A stretch of DNA of 64,000 nucleotides from Halobacillus mangrovi (GTDB lineage: Bacteria > Bacillota > Bacilli > Bacillales > Halobacillaceae): contig NZ_CP020772.1 in assembly GCF_002097535.1 (NCBI RefSeq), positions 3,136,001-3,200,000 on the forward strand. The letters run 5' to 3'. Both the position numbers and the translations under genes were made by a program. The notes beneath the pieces are model-generated. The model did no database searches, was not told the origin of the DNA, and saw only the letters and a list, made by a program, of their open reading frames with translations. This document shows positions 36,673-44,786 of the stretch, in pieces. Position 1 is the first letter of the stretch. Every line of letters starts with the position of its first letter.

Positions 36673-36768
36673 ATGAAAATCACATTGATCATTCTTGTGT
36701 GCGTAACGTTTCTAACATCCATCTTCTCAGCAGGATATGATGAAAAAGCAGGTACGCCAAGAAAATAA
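36673..36768 (+). CDS. 31-residue membrane or exported microprotein
   Basis: The peptide begins MKITLIILVCVTFLTSIFSA (hydrophobic, residues 2-20) and ends GYDEKAGTPRK. It has a full transcription unit: sigma-A promoter at 36602-36630, ribosome binding site AAAGGAGG at 7-8 nt from ATG, and a strong terminator 9 bp past the stop. The form is a short signal-like or membrane-anchored peptide with a charged tail. I do not recognise it; a regulatory or stress microprotein is possible but unproven. Confidence 0.7.
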   Translation: MKITLIILVCVTFLTSIFSAGYDEKAGTPRK

Positions 36769-36776
36769 AAAACGTA

Positions 36777-36806
36777 AAACCGCCTCCCGAACAGAGAGGC
36801 GGTTTT
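36777..36806 (+). terminator. Terminator of the 31-residue microprotein gene
   Basis: AAACCGCCTC / GAGGCGGTTT stem with six T. Confidence 0.9.
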
Positions 36807-36819
36807 TTGTTTGGACACC

Positions 36820-36850
36820 AAAAAAAGACACCGGCACACTCGCCGGCCTC
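36820..36850 (-). terminator. Terminator of trmL
   Basis: GGCCGGCGAGTGTGCCGG hairpin followed by seven T on the minus strand, directly past the trmL stop. Confidence 0.75.
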
Positions 36851-36855
36851 CTCCT

Positions 36856-37332
36856 TTATTTAATTAAATTCGGATAGCCCTGCTGCTTCAAGGCATCAAA
36901 CAAAACGATGGATACTGTATTAGAAAGGTTTAAAGAACGAACCTTGTCTGTCATGGGCACTCTCAAACAACGGTCCTCCAGGCCTTCAAGCAATGATTTT
37001 GGGATCCCGTCACTCTCGCGTCCAAATACGAAAAACAAATCTTGGTCGGTGGACGAGAAATCAAAATCCGCATAAGACTTTGTACCAAAGTTTTCGATGT
37101 AATAATACTCTCCCTCAGGGAACGTTTCATATAGTTCATCAATCGAATCATAATAATAGATCGTTACATCATACCAGTAATCCAAACCTGCTCTCTTCAG
37201 CATTTTGTCATCAGTAGAAAATCCGAGCGGCCGGATTAGATGAAGCTGAGAATTTGTAGCTAAACATGTCCTCGCAATATTGCCGGTATTGGCTGGAATC
37301 TCTGGTTGGAACAATACGATATGATTAGGCAT
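36856..37332 (-). CDS. trmL: tRNA (cytidine/uridine-34 2'-O)-methyltransferase TrmL (CspR)
   Basis: A 158-residue SPOUT-family enzyme that methylates the wobble ribose of certain tRNA-Leu. Motifs are QPEIPANTGNIARTC near residue 10, FVFGRESDGIP near 100 and the C-terminal knot LRVPMTDKVRSLNLSNTVSIV. The ATG at 37330-37332 follows GAGGTG. It is a single gene with its own terminator. This is a complete family member. Confidence 0.94.
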   Translation of the reverse strand: MPNHIVLFQPEIPANTGNIARTCLATNSQLHLIRPLGFSTDDKMLKRAGLDYWYDVTIYYYDSIDELYETFPEGEYYYIENFGTKSYADFDFSSTDQDLFFVFGRESDGIPKSLLEGLEDRCLRVPMTDKVRSLNLSNTVSIVLFDALKQQGYPNLIK

Positions 37333-37383
37333 TTTCTTCACCTCAGTCTAATCTTAGTCAACTAGGCTATTATATCATACCTA

Positions 37384-38247
37384 TCAACCACCGATTATGA
37401 AAAATTTATACTTTATGTTTGGAGTATAGGCGGTAGAATCTTCATAGGCCCAGTATCGATGACGACTATTGGTGGTGTGCGCATTAACGAGCGGCATTCC
37501 ATCGCTGTCTTTTTTCACAACGATCGTATTATGATCGAACCTTCCATCTCCTTCAAAGTCATAACAGATGACATCTCCCGGTGTTAGCTGGTCAGCGGAA
37601 GAGACTTCTTTCGCGGTCAACCCTTGACGTGAACCACTGAGATACCAGCGCAGAGAATTGGCCACAGCCCAACTATAGCTCCAGTTCTTTCCTGTGTACC
37701 ACCAGCCTCGTGCCCGGTTCGGCAGGCCCCACGTAGGGGCACCACCCGCTCTTAAACACTGAGAAATATAGTTCGTACAATCCAAATCAAAATGCTTGTA
37801 AGCAGAATTGTAACTGTCCCACCACCGTTCGGCATAGCGAACTGCTTCTCTTCGGTTGTAGGAAAAAGGAGTACCTTTCCTCTCTTCCTTCTCAACGAAT
37901 TCCGCACTCGGCGAAAGCCCAGAAGTATACGGTGCCTCTGTAGAGACAGATTGATGAATGATTTCATTCCGCTCCAATAAAGCGAGGCCCTCGTAAATCC
38001 CTTCCTCCATATATACCTTTTTTCCATCCTTTATTAAAAGAGAAAGAAATAGCATATATCGAATGCTTTCCTTTCGATCGTAAGCAATACGATGATACGG
38101 TTTAATACGAAAGGTGGCACGTTCTACCCTATGCCCTCGTTCTTCCAACCCTCGCACTTTTTTATGTAACCACTGCTCTTCTTCTTGATCCACTAAACGA
38201 TCAATGATGCGCTGCCAGTATGTCTGAAGTTGATGAGTAGGATTCAT
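37384..38247 (-). CDS. Amidase_6-domain protein
   Basis: A 287-residue protein with no signal peptide. The N-terminal half is charged and unassigned (WLHKKVRGLEERGHRVERA). The C-terminal half, from about residue 132, is the putative amidase domain Amidase_6: YNRREAVRYAERWWDSYN, then DLDCTNYISQCLRAGG with the likely nucleophile Cys, and the His region RFDHNTIVVKKD. Such domains are thought to be cysteine peptidases acting on cell wall peptides; substrate unknown. The ATG follows AAAAGGGGG. It is a single gene. Confidence 0.8.
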   Translation of the reverse strand: MNPTHQLQTYWQRIIDRLVDQEEEQWLHKKVRGLEERGHRVERATFRIKPYHRIAYDRKESIRYMLFLSLLIKDGKKVYMEEGIYEGLALLERNEIIHQSVSTEAPYTSGLSPSAEFVEKEERKGTPFSYNRREAVRYAERWWDSYNSAYKHFDLDCTNYISQCLRAGGAPTWGLPNRARGWWYTGKNWSYSWAVANSLRWYLSGSRQGLTAKEVSSADQLTPGDVICYDFEGDGRFDHNTIVVKKDSDGMPLVNAHTTNSRHRYWAYEDSTAYTPNIKYKFFIIGG

Positions 38248-38298
38248 GCCGTCTCCCCCTTTTTACATCCTATGAAAGAGGGAACGATCCCATACAAC

Positions 38299-38336
38299 AA
38301 AAAACTGCCTCCCACTAAGGGAAGACAGTTATTGAC
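38299..38336 (-). terminator. Terminator of ogt
   Basis: AACTGTCTTCCC / GGGAGGCAGTT stem with six T on the minus strand, overlapping the ogt stop. Confidence 0.85.
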
Positions 38337-38877
38337 TATTTGGTAAAACCACATGATTTTTCTCAAATTCTAGCAATTGTTGTTTCTTCTCAAGACCGCC
38401 TGCATATCCTACAAGCTTACCATTGCTTCCTATCACTCGGTGGCACGGAACAATAATAGAGAACGGATTTTGATTAACCGCTCCTCCAACAGCTCGAATC
38501 GCCTTAGGGGTATGCATAGCAGCCGCAATGTCTTTATACGAACGAGTTTCACCATAAGGTACGTTATGCAGCAATGTTCTCCATACCTTTCTTTGAAACT
38601 CTGTTCCATAACAATTCAAAGGAACCGTAAAATCAATTCGTGTTCCATTAAAATATTCTTCAATTTCATCTTTTGTTAGTTTTACATATTTATGATCTGG
38701 ATCATAGACCAGTTCACCTTTGAGAAAGTGCTTCTTTTTCCATGATTGGTAAGAAGCAATACGGTCTTCATAATGTCCAAAATCGATTCGACATACTCCT
38801 TCGTCGTTCGTTAGAACCGTCATCGGTCCTAAAGGAGTAGTAAATGAGTCATAATATAAAAAAGACCGATGGTTCAT
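38329..38877 (-). CDS. ogt: Methylated-DNA-protein cysteine methyltransferase (Ogt)
   Basis: A 182-residue one-use repair protein that removes methyl from O6-methylguanine. The acceptor Cys145 lies in IVPCHRVIG, preceded by the helix-turn-helix region YGETRSYKDIAAAMHTP near 108 with AIRAVGGAVNQNP. The ATG at 38875-38877 follows GAAGGGG. No Ada-type regulatory domain is present. It is a single gene. Confidence 0.94.
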   Translation of the reverse strand: MNHRSFLYYDSFTTPLGPMTVLTNDEGVCRIDFGHYEDRIASYQSWKKKHFLKGELVYDPDHKYVKLTKDEIEEYFNGTRIDFTVPLNCYGTEFQRKVWRTLLHNVPYGETRSYKDIAAAMHTPKAIRAVGGAVNQNPFSIIVPCHRVIGSNGKLVGYAGGLEKKQQLLEFEKNHVVLPNSQ

Positions 38878-38947
38878 AGACAACCCCTTCTTTTAGCAGT
38901 TTTTTCTATTATACAAAACTCTTTAGTAGATGAAAAGGTACAAATCG

Positions 38948-40081
38948 TCATAGTTTAGCAAATTGCAGCCCTTTCTCCATCTCATAGAGGACTTGTTCGT
39001 CATCTTCCTTCGCCATTGCTTTTTCAACAGCTTCAAAGCACTCTGGCGTGCCTATTTTTCCAAGCCCCCAGGCCGCTGTACCGCGGATCACGGGTCTTGG
39101 ATCGTCATTCATCAGACGAATTAATTCACTGATGGACGTTTCATCACGATAATGGGCCAGAGCTAAAATGGCATTTCGCTGGATCGGTTTTTTTCCTCTC
39201 CATGAACCGGATATAAAGCCGAACTTTTCTTTAAACTGGCGGTTCGATATCGACAGCAGGGGTGTCAATTTAGGCTTCACAATCTCTGGGTCCGGTTCGA
39301 ACTCCTGATGGTGGTGGAAGTCCTTCTTTCTATTCTTTGGACATACGGTCTGGCACGTATCGCATCCATAAAGCCGGTTTCCGATTTTAGTGCGAAATTC
39401 ATCGGGTAAAAACCCTTTCGTCTGTGTCAAAAATGCAATGCAGCGCTGCGCATTCAACTGACCGCCTTGCACAAGCGCTCCCGTTGGGCATGCATCTACA
39501 CAAATATTGCAATCTCCACAGCTATCATCCACCGGATCATCTGGAGCAAATGGAATATTCGTAACAAGTTCTCCTAAATATACATATGAACCAAACTCCG
39601 GTGTGATCACGGCGCAATTCTTACCACTGAATCCGATCCCTGCGCGCTCGGCAACAGCACGGTCAGATAACTCACCTGTGTCCACCATCGATTTCAGTTC
39701 AACTTCAGGAAAATGTTCTTGAATGAAAGCTCCCAGTTTATTGAGGCGATCCCGCAACACATCATGATAATCCTGCCCCCAGGATGCACGACAGAAGATC
39801 CCGCGTCGATCGCCTTTTCTACTTTTGGGTGCATCGTGCATTTTTGAAGGGTAAGCCAGGGCAATGGATATGATCGATTGAGCACCTGGAAGTAAACGAC
39901 TTGGTTCTGTTCGTTCGTTTACGCTTCCTTTTTCAAACCCGGACTGATAACCAAGCGCTTCTTGGCGCTTCAGTCGAGCTTTTAACTCACCGAACACGTC
40001 CGCTGAGGCAAAACCAATCTTATCGATGCCAATTTCCTTGCTGTAGGCAATAACCTCTTCTTTGAACTTGTGAAAATCCAC
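38948..40081 (-). CDS. queG: Epoxyqueuosine reductase QueG
   Basis: A 377-residue cobalamin and iron-sulfur enzyme for the last step of queuosine formation in tRNA. The N-terminal part has VDTGELSDRAVAERAGIGF near 132. Two ferredoxin-like clusters follow: CGDCNICVDACPTGAL near 187 and CDTCQTVCPKNRK near 240. HEAT-like repeats (IQRNAILALAHYRD; RPVIRGTAAWGLGKIG) form the C-terminus, present in the longer Firmicutes form. The start is GTG after GGAGGAAGTCAGG. It lies 16 bp downstream of the ABC-class ATPase gene and is probably co-transcribed with it. Confidence 0.94.
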   Translation of the reverse strand: MDFHKFKEEVIAYSKEIGIDKIGFASADVFGELKARLKRQEALGYQSGFEKGSVNERTEPSRLLPGAQSIISIALAYPSKMHDAPKSRKGDRRGIFCRASWGQDYHDVLRDRLNKLGAFIQEHFPEVELKSMVDTGELSDRAVAERAGIGFSGKNCAVITPEFGSYVYLGELVTNIPFAPDDPVDDSCGDCNICVDACPTGALVQGGQLNAQRCIAFLTQTKGFLPDEFRTKIGNRLYGCDTCQTVCPKNRKKDFHHHQEFEPDPEIVKPKLTPLLSISNRQFKEKFGFISGSWRGKKPIQRNAILALAHYRDETSISELIRLMNDDPRPVIRGTAAWGLGKIGTPECFEAVEKAMAKEDDEQVLYEMEKGLQFAKL

Positions 40082-40097
40082 CCTGACTTCCTCCTTT

Positions 40098-41804
40098 CTA
40101 TCGTATATCTTTTACTTTTGCTGTTCGTATCCGATTCAGTGTTGCAGCAATTTCAAAACGACGTGGACGCGCCAATTCACCTGGATGTTGATCTTTAAAT
40201 GGGGCGAATGCAGCAAGTCCTTTCGTATCTAATTGCTGTTCAATATCGTTAAGCAACTGACTTAACGATTGCTCTTTTTTCAGAATTCCTTTTTTATCCA
40301 TATGCATAATTAAATCTGCGATAAGACGAGTCTGGGAAGGGTCCACCAACTGTTCGACTCCATCGAGGTCAATGTCCGTTCTCCCCATGACAATCGTTGT
40401 TTTGCCCTTCGCCTGAACTTTATCTTTCTTGCCGCGTCTAGTCTGAAGACTTGCCGGCAAAAAGGCACGCTTAGGGACTGCTCCGAACTCCTGCTCGCTC
40501 GCTACCGCTCTTTGACTAGGATAACGCTCAGCGATTTCTTTTGCTTTTTTCGTAACGTTATGAGGCACATACTGATCCATCATAATCACGTCATCGGCCA
40601 CATTGAAATAATCGCCTGAACCACCCATAACTAGAATCGTGGAAACATCTAAATCATCACGCATTTGTTTAATTTTATCGATAAATGGTGTAATCGGCTC
40701 TTTTTCTTTGACGACTAACTCCTGCATGCGCTCATCCCGAATCATGAAATTTGTCGCGCTAGTATCTTCATCAATCAACAGGGTGTGAGCATCGGCTTCT
40801 AAAGCTTCAATGACATTCGCTGCCTGGGACGTACTCCCGCTTGCATTTTCCGTAGAAAACTGAGTCGTGTCCGCTCCATGAGGAAGGTTTTTTATAAACG
40901 GAGAGATATCGACGTTCGTGACCTGTCGTCCATCCTCAGCCCTTACTTTGACGGCTTGTGGGTCTGTAATCACATACTCTCTGCCGTCCCCTCTGACATG
41001 AGGATACACCCCACGCTCCATCGCATTCAAGAGGGTACTTTTACCATGATAACCGCCTCCGACAATTAATACAATCCCCTTCTCTAGAGCCATTCCAGTG
41101 ATAGGCTCATCTTTATGAGGGATATAAAAAGAAACCCGGTTCTCTTCAGGACTCTTAAACGGTACGGCATTCTTCATCGGACGATCACTAATTCCACTTT
41201 CTCGCGGTAAAATGGATCCGTCTGCTATAAAGGAAATCCAATTGTTTTCCTTCATCTTTTTCTCAATCGCTTCATGTTGATCGGCCAGCTCACAAGCTGC
41301 TTCTAACTCCTCATCTTTTATCGCAAAAATAGAGTCCTTCATGACTTCCGGGATCACTTTGAAGAAAAGCTTCTCGGCTTCTTTTCCATTAATGCGTCGT
41401 CCATTAGCTGGGAGGCCGACTGTCAAACAAACCGTCATATCCTGATTGAGGGAAACCGCCGTTCGTTCCAGGATTTCCTGACCTGGCTGATCGATGGCCA
41501 CCATCCCGCTTTTTCCTGAACCTTTTACTTGGATGTGGTTCTTATTGACGGCCCTAGCTACCGCACGCGCCAGCCTGTCTTCTGTATAAACTTTTCGGCG
41601 TGATGTTTCTTTCCAAGAGGATTGCACCGCTCTTTTTTCGTTAGGAATACGTACTCTTATCTTAGATGGTGCCGCGAAGGGATCGCCCTGTACGTAGTCA
41701 ATGAATAGTTCAAAATCAGCAAAGGAATAGTTCCCTTGGATTTGTTTGTAGCCTTTATAACTTTTTCCATCAATTTGTTTCAATTGCTGCTGTAATTTTT
41801 TCAT
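40098..41804 (-). CDS. ABC-class ATPase (PF09818-like)
   Basis: A 568-residue soluble predicted ATPase of the ABC class. Walker A is GGGYHGKSTLLNAMERG near residue 247, with the signature-like and Walker B regions SGSTSQAANVIEALEADAHT and LLIDEDTSATNFM near 345-360. The N-terminal domain (about 1-220) is specific to this family. No membrane segments. The family is widespread but its role is unknown; trypanosomal MRB1590 is a distant relative tied to RNA editing, which hints at nucleic acid binding. It precedes queG by 16 bp. Confidence 0.85.
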   Translation of the reverse strand: MKKLQQQLKQIDGKSYKGYKQIQGNYSFADFELFIDYVQGDPFAAPSKIRVRIPNEKRAVQSSWKETSRRKVYTEDRLARAVARAVNKNHIQVKGSGKSGMVAIDQPGQEILERTAVSLNQDMTVCLTVGLPANGRRINGKEAEKLFFKVIPEVMKDSIFAIKDEELEAACELADQHEAIEKKMKENNWISFIADGSILPRESGISDRPMKNAVPFKSPEENRVSFYIPHKDEPITGMALEKGIVLIVGGGYHGKSTLLNAMERGVYPHVRGDGREYVITDPQAVKVRAEDGRQVTNVDISPFIKNLPHGADTTQFSTENASGSTSQAANVIEALEADAHTLLIDEDTSATNFMIRDERMQELVVKEKEPITPFIDKIKQMRDDLDVSTILVMGGSGDYFNVADDVIMMDQYVPHNVTKKAKEIAERYPSQRAVASEQEFGAVPKRAFLPASLQTRRGKKDKVQAKGKTTIVMGRTDIDLDGVEQLVDPSQTRLIADLIMHMDKKGILKKEQSLSQLLNDIEQQLDTKGLAAFAPFKDQHPGELARPRRFEIAATLNRIRTAKVKDIR

Positions 41805-41863
41805 AATATCTGGAATCCTCCTATGAAAGAATGATCTAGTATAGGGATATCCTTTTTACTTCA

Positions 41864-41908
41864 TTAAAAAACGCAATGCTTCGTTACTTTTAACGAAACA
41901 CTGCGTTG
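41864..41908 (-). terminator. Terminator downstream of tRNA-Gly
   Basis: Stem AACGCAATGCTTCGTTA / TAACGAAACACTGCGTT with six T on the minus strand, about 45 bp past the tRNA 3' end. Confidence 0.8.
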
Positions 41909-41956
41909 GCTCACATTGTATAAATAATAGCGTACTCTCTACACAGAAAGTAATGG

Positions 41957-42027
41957 AGCGGGTGAAGGGAATCGAACCCTCGTCATCAGCTTGGAAGGCT
42001 GAGGTTTTACCATTAAACTACACCCGC
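41957..42027 (-). tRNA. tRNA-Gly(TCC)
   Basis: Cloverleaf on the minus strand with acceptor GCGGGTG / CACCCGC, D arm TAGTTTAATGGTAAAA, anticodon loop CTTCCAA (TCC) and T arm GAGGGTTCGATTCCCTT. The CCA end is encoded (41954-41956). It stands alone with its own terminator. Its 5' half is duplicated upstream at 42154-42192. Confidence 0.95.
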
Positions 42028-42153
42028 ACTTTGTAAGTATTCATTAGCTGTGTCTGGACTGTTTCCAAACCATGCTTCTTCCTCTGCTAGTTTATTCATG
42101 GTAGTGTATCCGTCGAAGCAACTCGCAGTTTACTCGGTGAAGTAAATGCTCGT

Positions 42154-42192
42154 GGCTGAGGTTTTACCATTAAACTACACCCGCACTTTGTA
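42154..42192 (-). pseudogene. Duplicated 5' half of tRNA-Gly
   Basis: 39 bases identical to 41997-42035. They include the 5' acceptor strand, the D arm and the start of the anticodon stem plus 8 bases of leader. The anticodon and 3' half are missing, so it cannot make a tRNA. The two copies are direct repeats about 118 bp apart. Confidence 0.9.
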
Positions 42193-42476
42193 GTTTTTTC
42201 ATATTAAGGTAATTTCTGTACCTCTCTCGGAAGTACATTTGTAATTATAACAACCGAATTCTATCGATGCAACACGAAATTTACGATTTTTTGTCGAAAA
42301 ATTAATCTTTTATTTACATAGACGACTAGACTAAAAAGTTATTCCTATTATACTGAGGACGTCTTCAAAGTAACCTAGTCCATATGTACCTATTCACAAA
42401 TTTCTTCTGACTGAAACCTTTCTTTTCTTTTTTGCGTATAAAAAAGTAAGAGATTTTGCAAAAAAGGAGGCCCGGT

Positions 42477-42665
42477 ATGATTAATCTGTTCCTCGGAATC
42501 GGTATGCTCGGTGTATTAGGATTGTTTTTTTGGAGTTATATTTTTGATCCCAACAATGCGATCGTCGTTTCCTTTTCAAAAAAGAATTTTATACTTACCA
42601 TCGTTGTCCTCAGTTTATTCACTTTGTATTTACTTTCTACAGGTATTTACTACTCCTTTTTATAG
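42477..42665 (+). CDS. Small two-helix membrane protein (62 residues)
   Basis: 62 residues with two hydrophobic stretches (LFLGIGMLGVLGLFFWSYI near residue 4 and FILTIVVLSLFTLYLLST near 37). The ATG follows AAGGAGG at 6-7 nt; a longer frame upstream is not supported. It ends in a terminator shared with a convergent microprotein gene. No family recognised. Confidence 0.7.
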   Translation: MINLFLGIGMLGVLGLFFWSYIFDPNNAIVVSFSKKNFILTIVVLSLFTLYLLSTGIYYSFL

Positions 42666-42708
42666 AAGGTCTCTTTTCCTCCTGAGATAAATAAACCTAA
42701 AACCCAAG

Positions 42709-42745
42709 CTAAAAAAGCTGCCAAGATGGCAGCTTTTTTAGCTTT
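42709..42745. terminator. Bidirectional terminator
   Basis: AAAAAAGCTGCCA / TGGCAGCTTTTTT stem with T runs on both strands. It lies between two convergent small genes, and it overlaps the stop codon of the minus-strand one. Confidence 0.9.
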
Positions 42746-42848
42746 GCTTCGATTTGAATACGAAAATGGTTGAGAATATGAGGAATGCCAGGAAGTTGAG
42801 AACATCGATGGAGAGTCTTATGAATTCTAATAATGTGTTTGCATCCAA
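42738..42848 (-). CDS. 36-residue hydrophobic microprotein
   Basis: The translation begins MDANTLLEFIRLSIDVLNF and continues LAFLIFSTIFVFKSKQS: one long hydrophobic helix (about residues 10-31) with a basic tail. The TTG start at 42846-42848 follows GGAGGTG at 6 nt, and the strong terminator overlaps the stop. Length, single helix and Lys-rich tail resemble type I toxin peptides of Bacillus such as BsrG or TxpA, but no antisense antitoxin RNA was identified, so this is only a possibility. Confidence 0.55.
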   Translation of the reverse strand: MDANTLLEFIRLSIDVLNFLAFLIFSTIFVFKSKQS

Positions 42849-43150
42849 ACCCCTCACCTCCACAATTTGCATTCACCGCTATTTCACAGATGTTGCTGCA
42901 ATGGAAGCGTTAGGAAATTAGTAAGGAGGTTTAAAATTAAGAGTGGGTTGCACGGTGTTACCTTTTAATGTAACCAAAACGCTCTCGATTATGCAGAGAT
43001 TGATTTTCCAGATCGGCGTTTAAATCTTAGTTGTGTTCCCGTTGATAACAAGCAGTGTTGCCTTCACAAGTCCCATCCATTCCACTGCCCAATTACAGAA
43101 GACCAAGGCATAACTTATCAAAGTGCTAACCACAGGACAACACTCATCCA
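42849..43150. other. Intergenic region, no gene recognised
   Basis: About 300 bp between two minus-strand genes, with no frame that has a ribosome binding site. It would hold the promoter of the 36-residue gene and any antisense RNA, neither of which I could place. Confidence 0.4.
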
Positions 43151-43182
43151 AAAAAAAAAGAGCCTTAGCAAAGGCTCTTTTG
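43151..43182 (-). terminator. Terminator of the 152-residue gene
   Basis: GAGCCTT / AAGGCTC stem with a run of ten T on the minus strand. Confidence 0.9.
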
Positions 43183-43194
43183 ATTATATCTTAA

Positions 43195-43653
43195 TTATAA
43201 GATAACCGTATTTTTCAAGGCAGCAATGAGGCGCTCAAAGTCTTCATTGACTTGGTTGGAGAATTCCGGCTTCTTGTAATTTTTCTCTTGTGACGTCGAT
43301 AGTCCAGGTTCAATTAAAAGCGTTCTTCCGCCCATCAACTCAATTTCAAGCTTTCGAGGAGGTGTATTGTCTGACATGCTGTAATCCACAAACCATTCTT
43401 TCATAGAAATGATTCTTTGTGTAAACAACGTTTCCTTTGTAACTGCCATGTCTTTTGAAATACCAAGAATTGTCAGTGTCCGGTCGTTTCGATTCACGAT
43501 AAACAGTTGGTGTTCATCCGGAGTTAATACCTCAAGCGAGCAATAGTTATCAGACTCAAAAACTTCATCCGTAAATTCCAGAACAGCCACCTGACGCAAA
43601 TTTTCCAGACTGGAAGAATTTAACCTTTCTTTTAATGCCATGGACAATTCCAT
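43195..43653 (-). CDS. Hypothetical cytoplasmic protein (152 residues)
   Basis: 152 residues without membrane segments. It shows alternating hydrophobic and charged strands (QVAVLEFTDEVFESD; EHQLFIVNRNDRTLTILGI) and an acidic C-terminal helix. AAGGAGG lies close to the first ATG, so the true start may be the TTG two codons in or the ATG at codon 5. A terminator follows. No domain recognised; function unknown. Confidence 0.6.
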   Translation of the reverse strand: MELSMALKERLNSSSLENLRQVAVLEFTDEVFESDNYCSLEVLTPDEHQLFIVNRNDRTLTILGISKDMAVTKETLFTQRIISMKEWFVDYSMSDNTPPRKLEIELMGGRTLLIEPGLSTSQEKNYKKPEFSNQVNEDFERLIAALKNTVIL

Positions 43654-43865
43654 AACCTCCTTAATGATATTTCATAGGTTATGTCCCCGCCTAAGTAAGG
43701 AAGAAAACTTAATCTGAGCAAAATAAACAAAAAATACCAAGAGGCTTAGGGGGCCCGGTATAAAAGGAACGAATCCCTCGACATTTTCTAAAAAAATCTC
43801 CTAAGAGAAAAGTAGGAAAAATATGTAAATATTATTTTAATATAGAGAATTTGCGGTCATTCCAA

Positions 43866-44414
43866 TCACAATTTCATACGTAAATATTGAAATTTCTTTG
43901 TCGCTTCAAAATAATAGTTTAAATCTTTTTGCAGAAGTGATTTAGAAAAGTTTACACTTGCTTCCTCCGCCATTTCATTCAGTTTTTTATGATCCGATAA
44001 CTCAATGAGTTGATCAATCCATTGCTGCTTTTCTTCGTTGTCGTTATCAAGTTTGCTCCAATCATAACTATGAACTCCGTACGCCAAATCATCCTGGATT
44101 CTATCTTCTCCGATTTTATGAATCAACTCTCTTATTTGCTGATCTTCTTTAATCATACTTTTTATTGATGCCACTACGTTATCCTTAACAAGAGTTTGAC
44201 CACTATAATCCGGCCGCTTCAAGTTTTCCGATTGTCCCTCTTCTGACTGTACCGTTACAGTCTGATAATGAGTCTCATCAGTCTTCTCCTCTGTCTGTTC
44301 CATTTTTTCCGCTGTTTTATTTTGCCCGATCCCATCATTCACTGTTATTTGCCATATGCCAATACCGATAACAATAACACCAATAATGGAAGTCCCTTTT
44401 ATAAAATTACTCAT
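43866..44414 (-). CDS. Hypothetical membrane-anchored or exported protein (182 residues)
   Basis: 182 residues with one N-terminal hydrophobic segment (GTSIIGVIVIGIGIWQI near residue 7). A Glu/Gln/Thr-rich linker (AEKMEQTEEKTDE) follows, then a helical acidic domain with IKEDQQIRELIHKIGED and HSYDWSKLDNDNEEK. The ATG follows AAGGATG. The architecture fits an extracytoplasmic domain on a membrane stalk, common among halophilic Bacillaceae. No family recognised. Confidence 0.65.
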   Translation of the reverse strand: MSNFIKGTSIIGVIVIGIGIWQITVNDGIGQNKTAEKMEQTEEKTDETHYQTVTVQSEEGQSENLKRPDYSGQTLVKDNVVASIKSMIKEDQQIRELIHKIGEDRIQDDLAYGVHSYDWSKLDNDNEEKQQWIDQLIELSDHKKLNEMAEEASVNFSKSLLQKDLNYYFEATKKFQYLRMKL

Positions 44415-44751
44415 ACACGGTCATCCTTTTTTATATGTTGGATGTGTTAACTGGTTAAAAAGGAATTCAATAGAGGCCATCAAGAACGGTAGTGCCTCCT
44501 TCATTTCGTGAGGAAATTCCATTTTTTAAGTTAACTATCCCGATATTTTAAAAAGTCTAAATCTTGTAATCAATTGTAATATAATCGTAACATTTGGTGT
44601 AAATATTGTAAATAAACCATGAACAATCGTCTATTTTCTTCCTTAACAAATAGGATGGACGCTTAATGTGTAAGCTTCCATCCTCATTCTAAACGGGAAA
44701 AGTCTTTTATTTTTGGTATTGATCATTCTTCTTTCTACTAAAGGAAACAAA
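44415..44751. other. Intergenic region
   Basis: About 335 bp. It holds an inverted repeat GGATGGACGCTTA / TAAGCTTCCATCC (about 44652-44682) and AT-rich tandem TTGTAATCAATTGTAAT (about 44576). No gene seen. Confidence 0.4.
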
Positions 44752-44785
44752 AAAGAGAGAGCTGAAGTTAAGCTCTCTCTTCTAT
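44752..44785 (-). terminator. Terminator of the TraB-family gene
   Basis: GAGAGAGCT / AGCTCTCTC stem followed by T on the minus strand. Confidence 0.85.
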
Positions 44786-44786
44786 C

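Noticed and set aside
36603..36839. 78-codon minus-strand frame over the 31-residue gene
   Set aside because: It is antisense to a unit with full promoter, ribosome binding site and terminator, and has no signals of its own.
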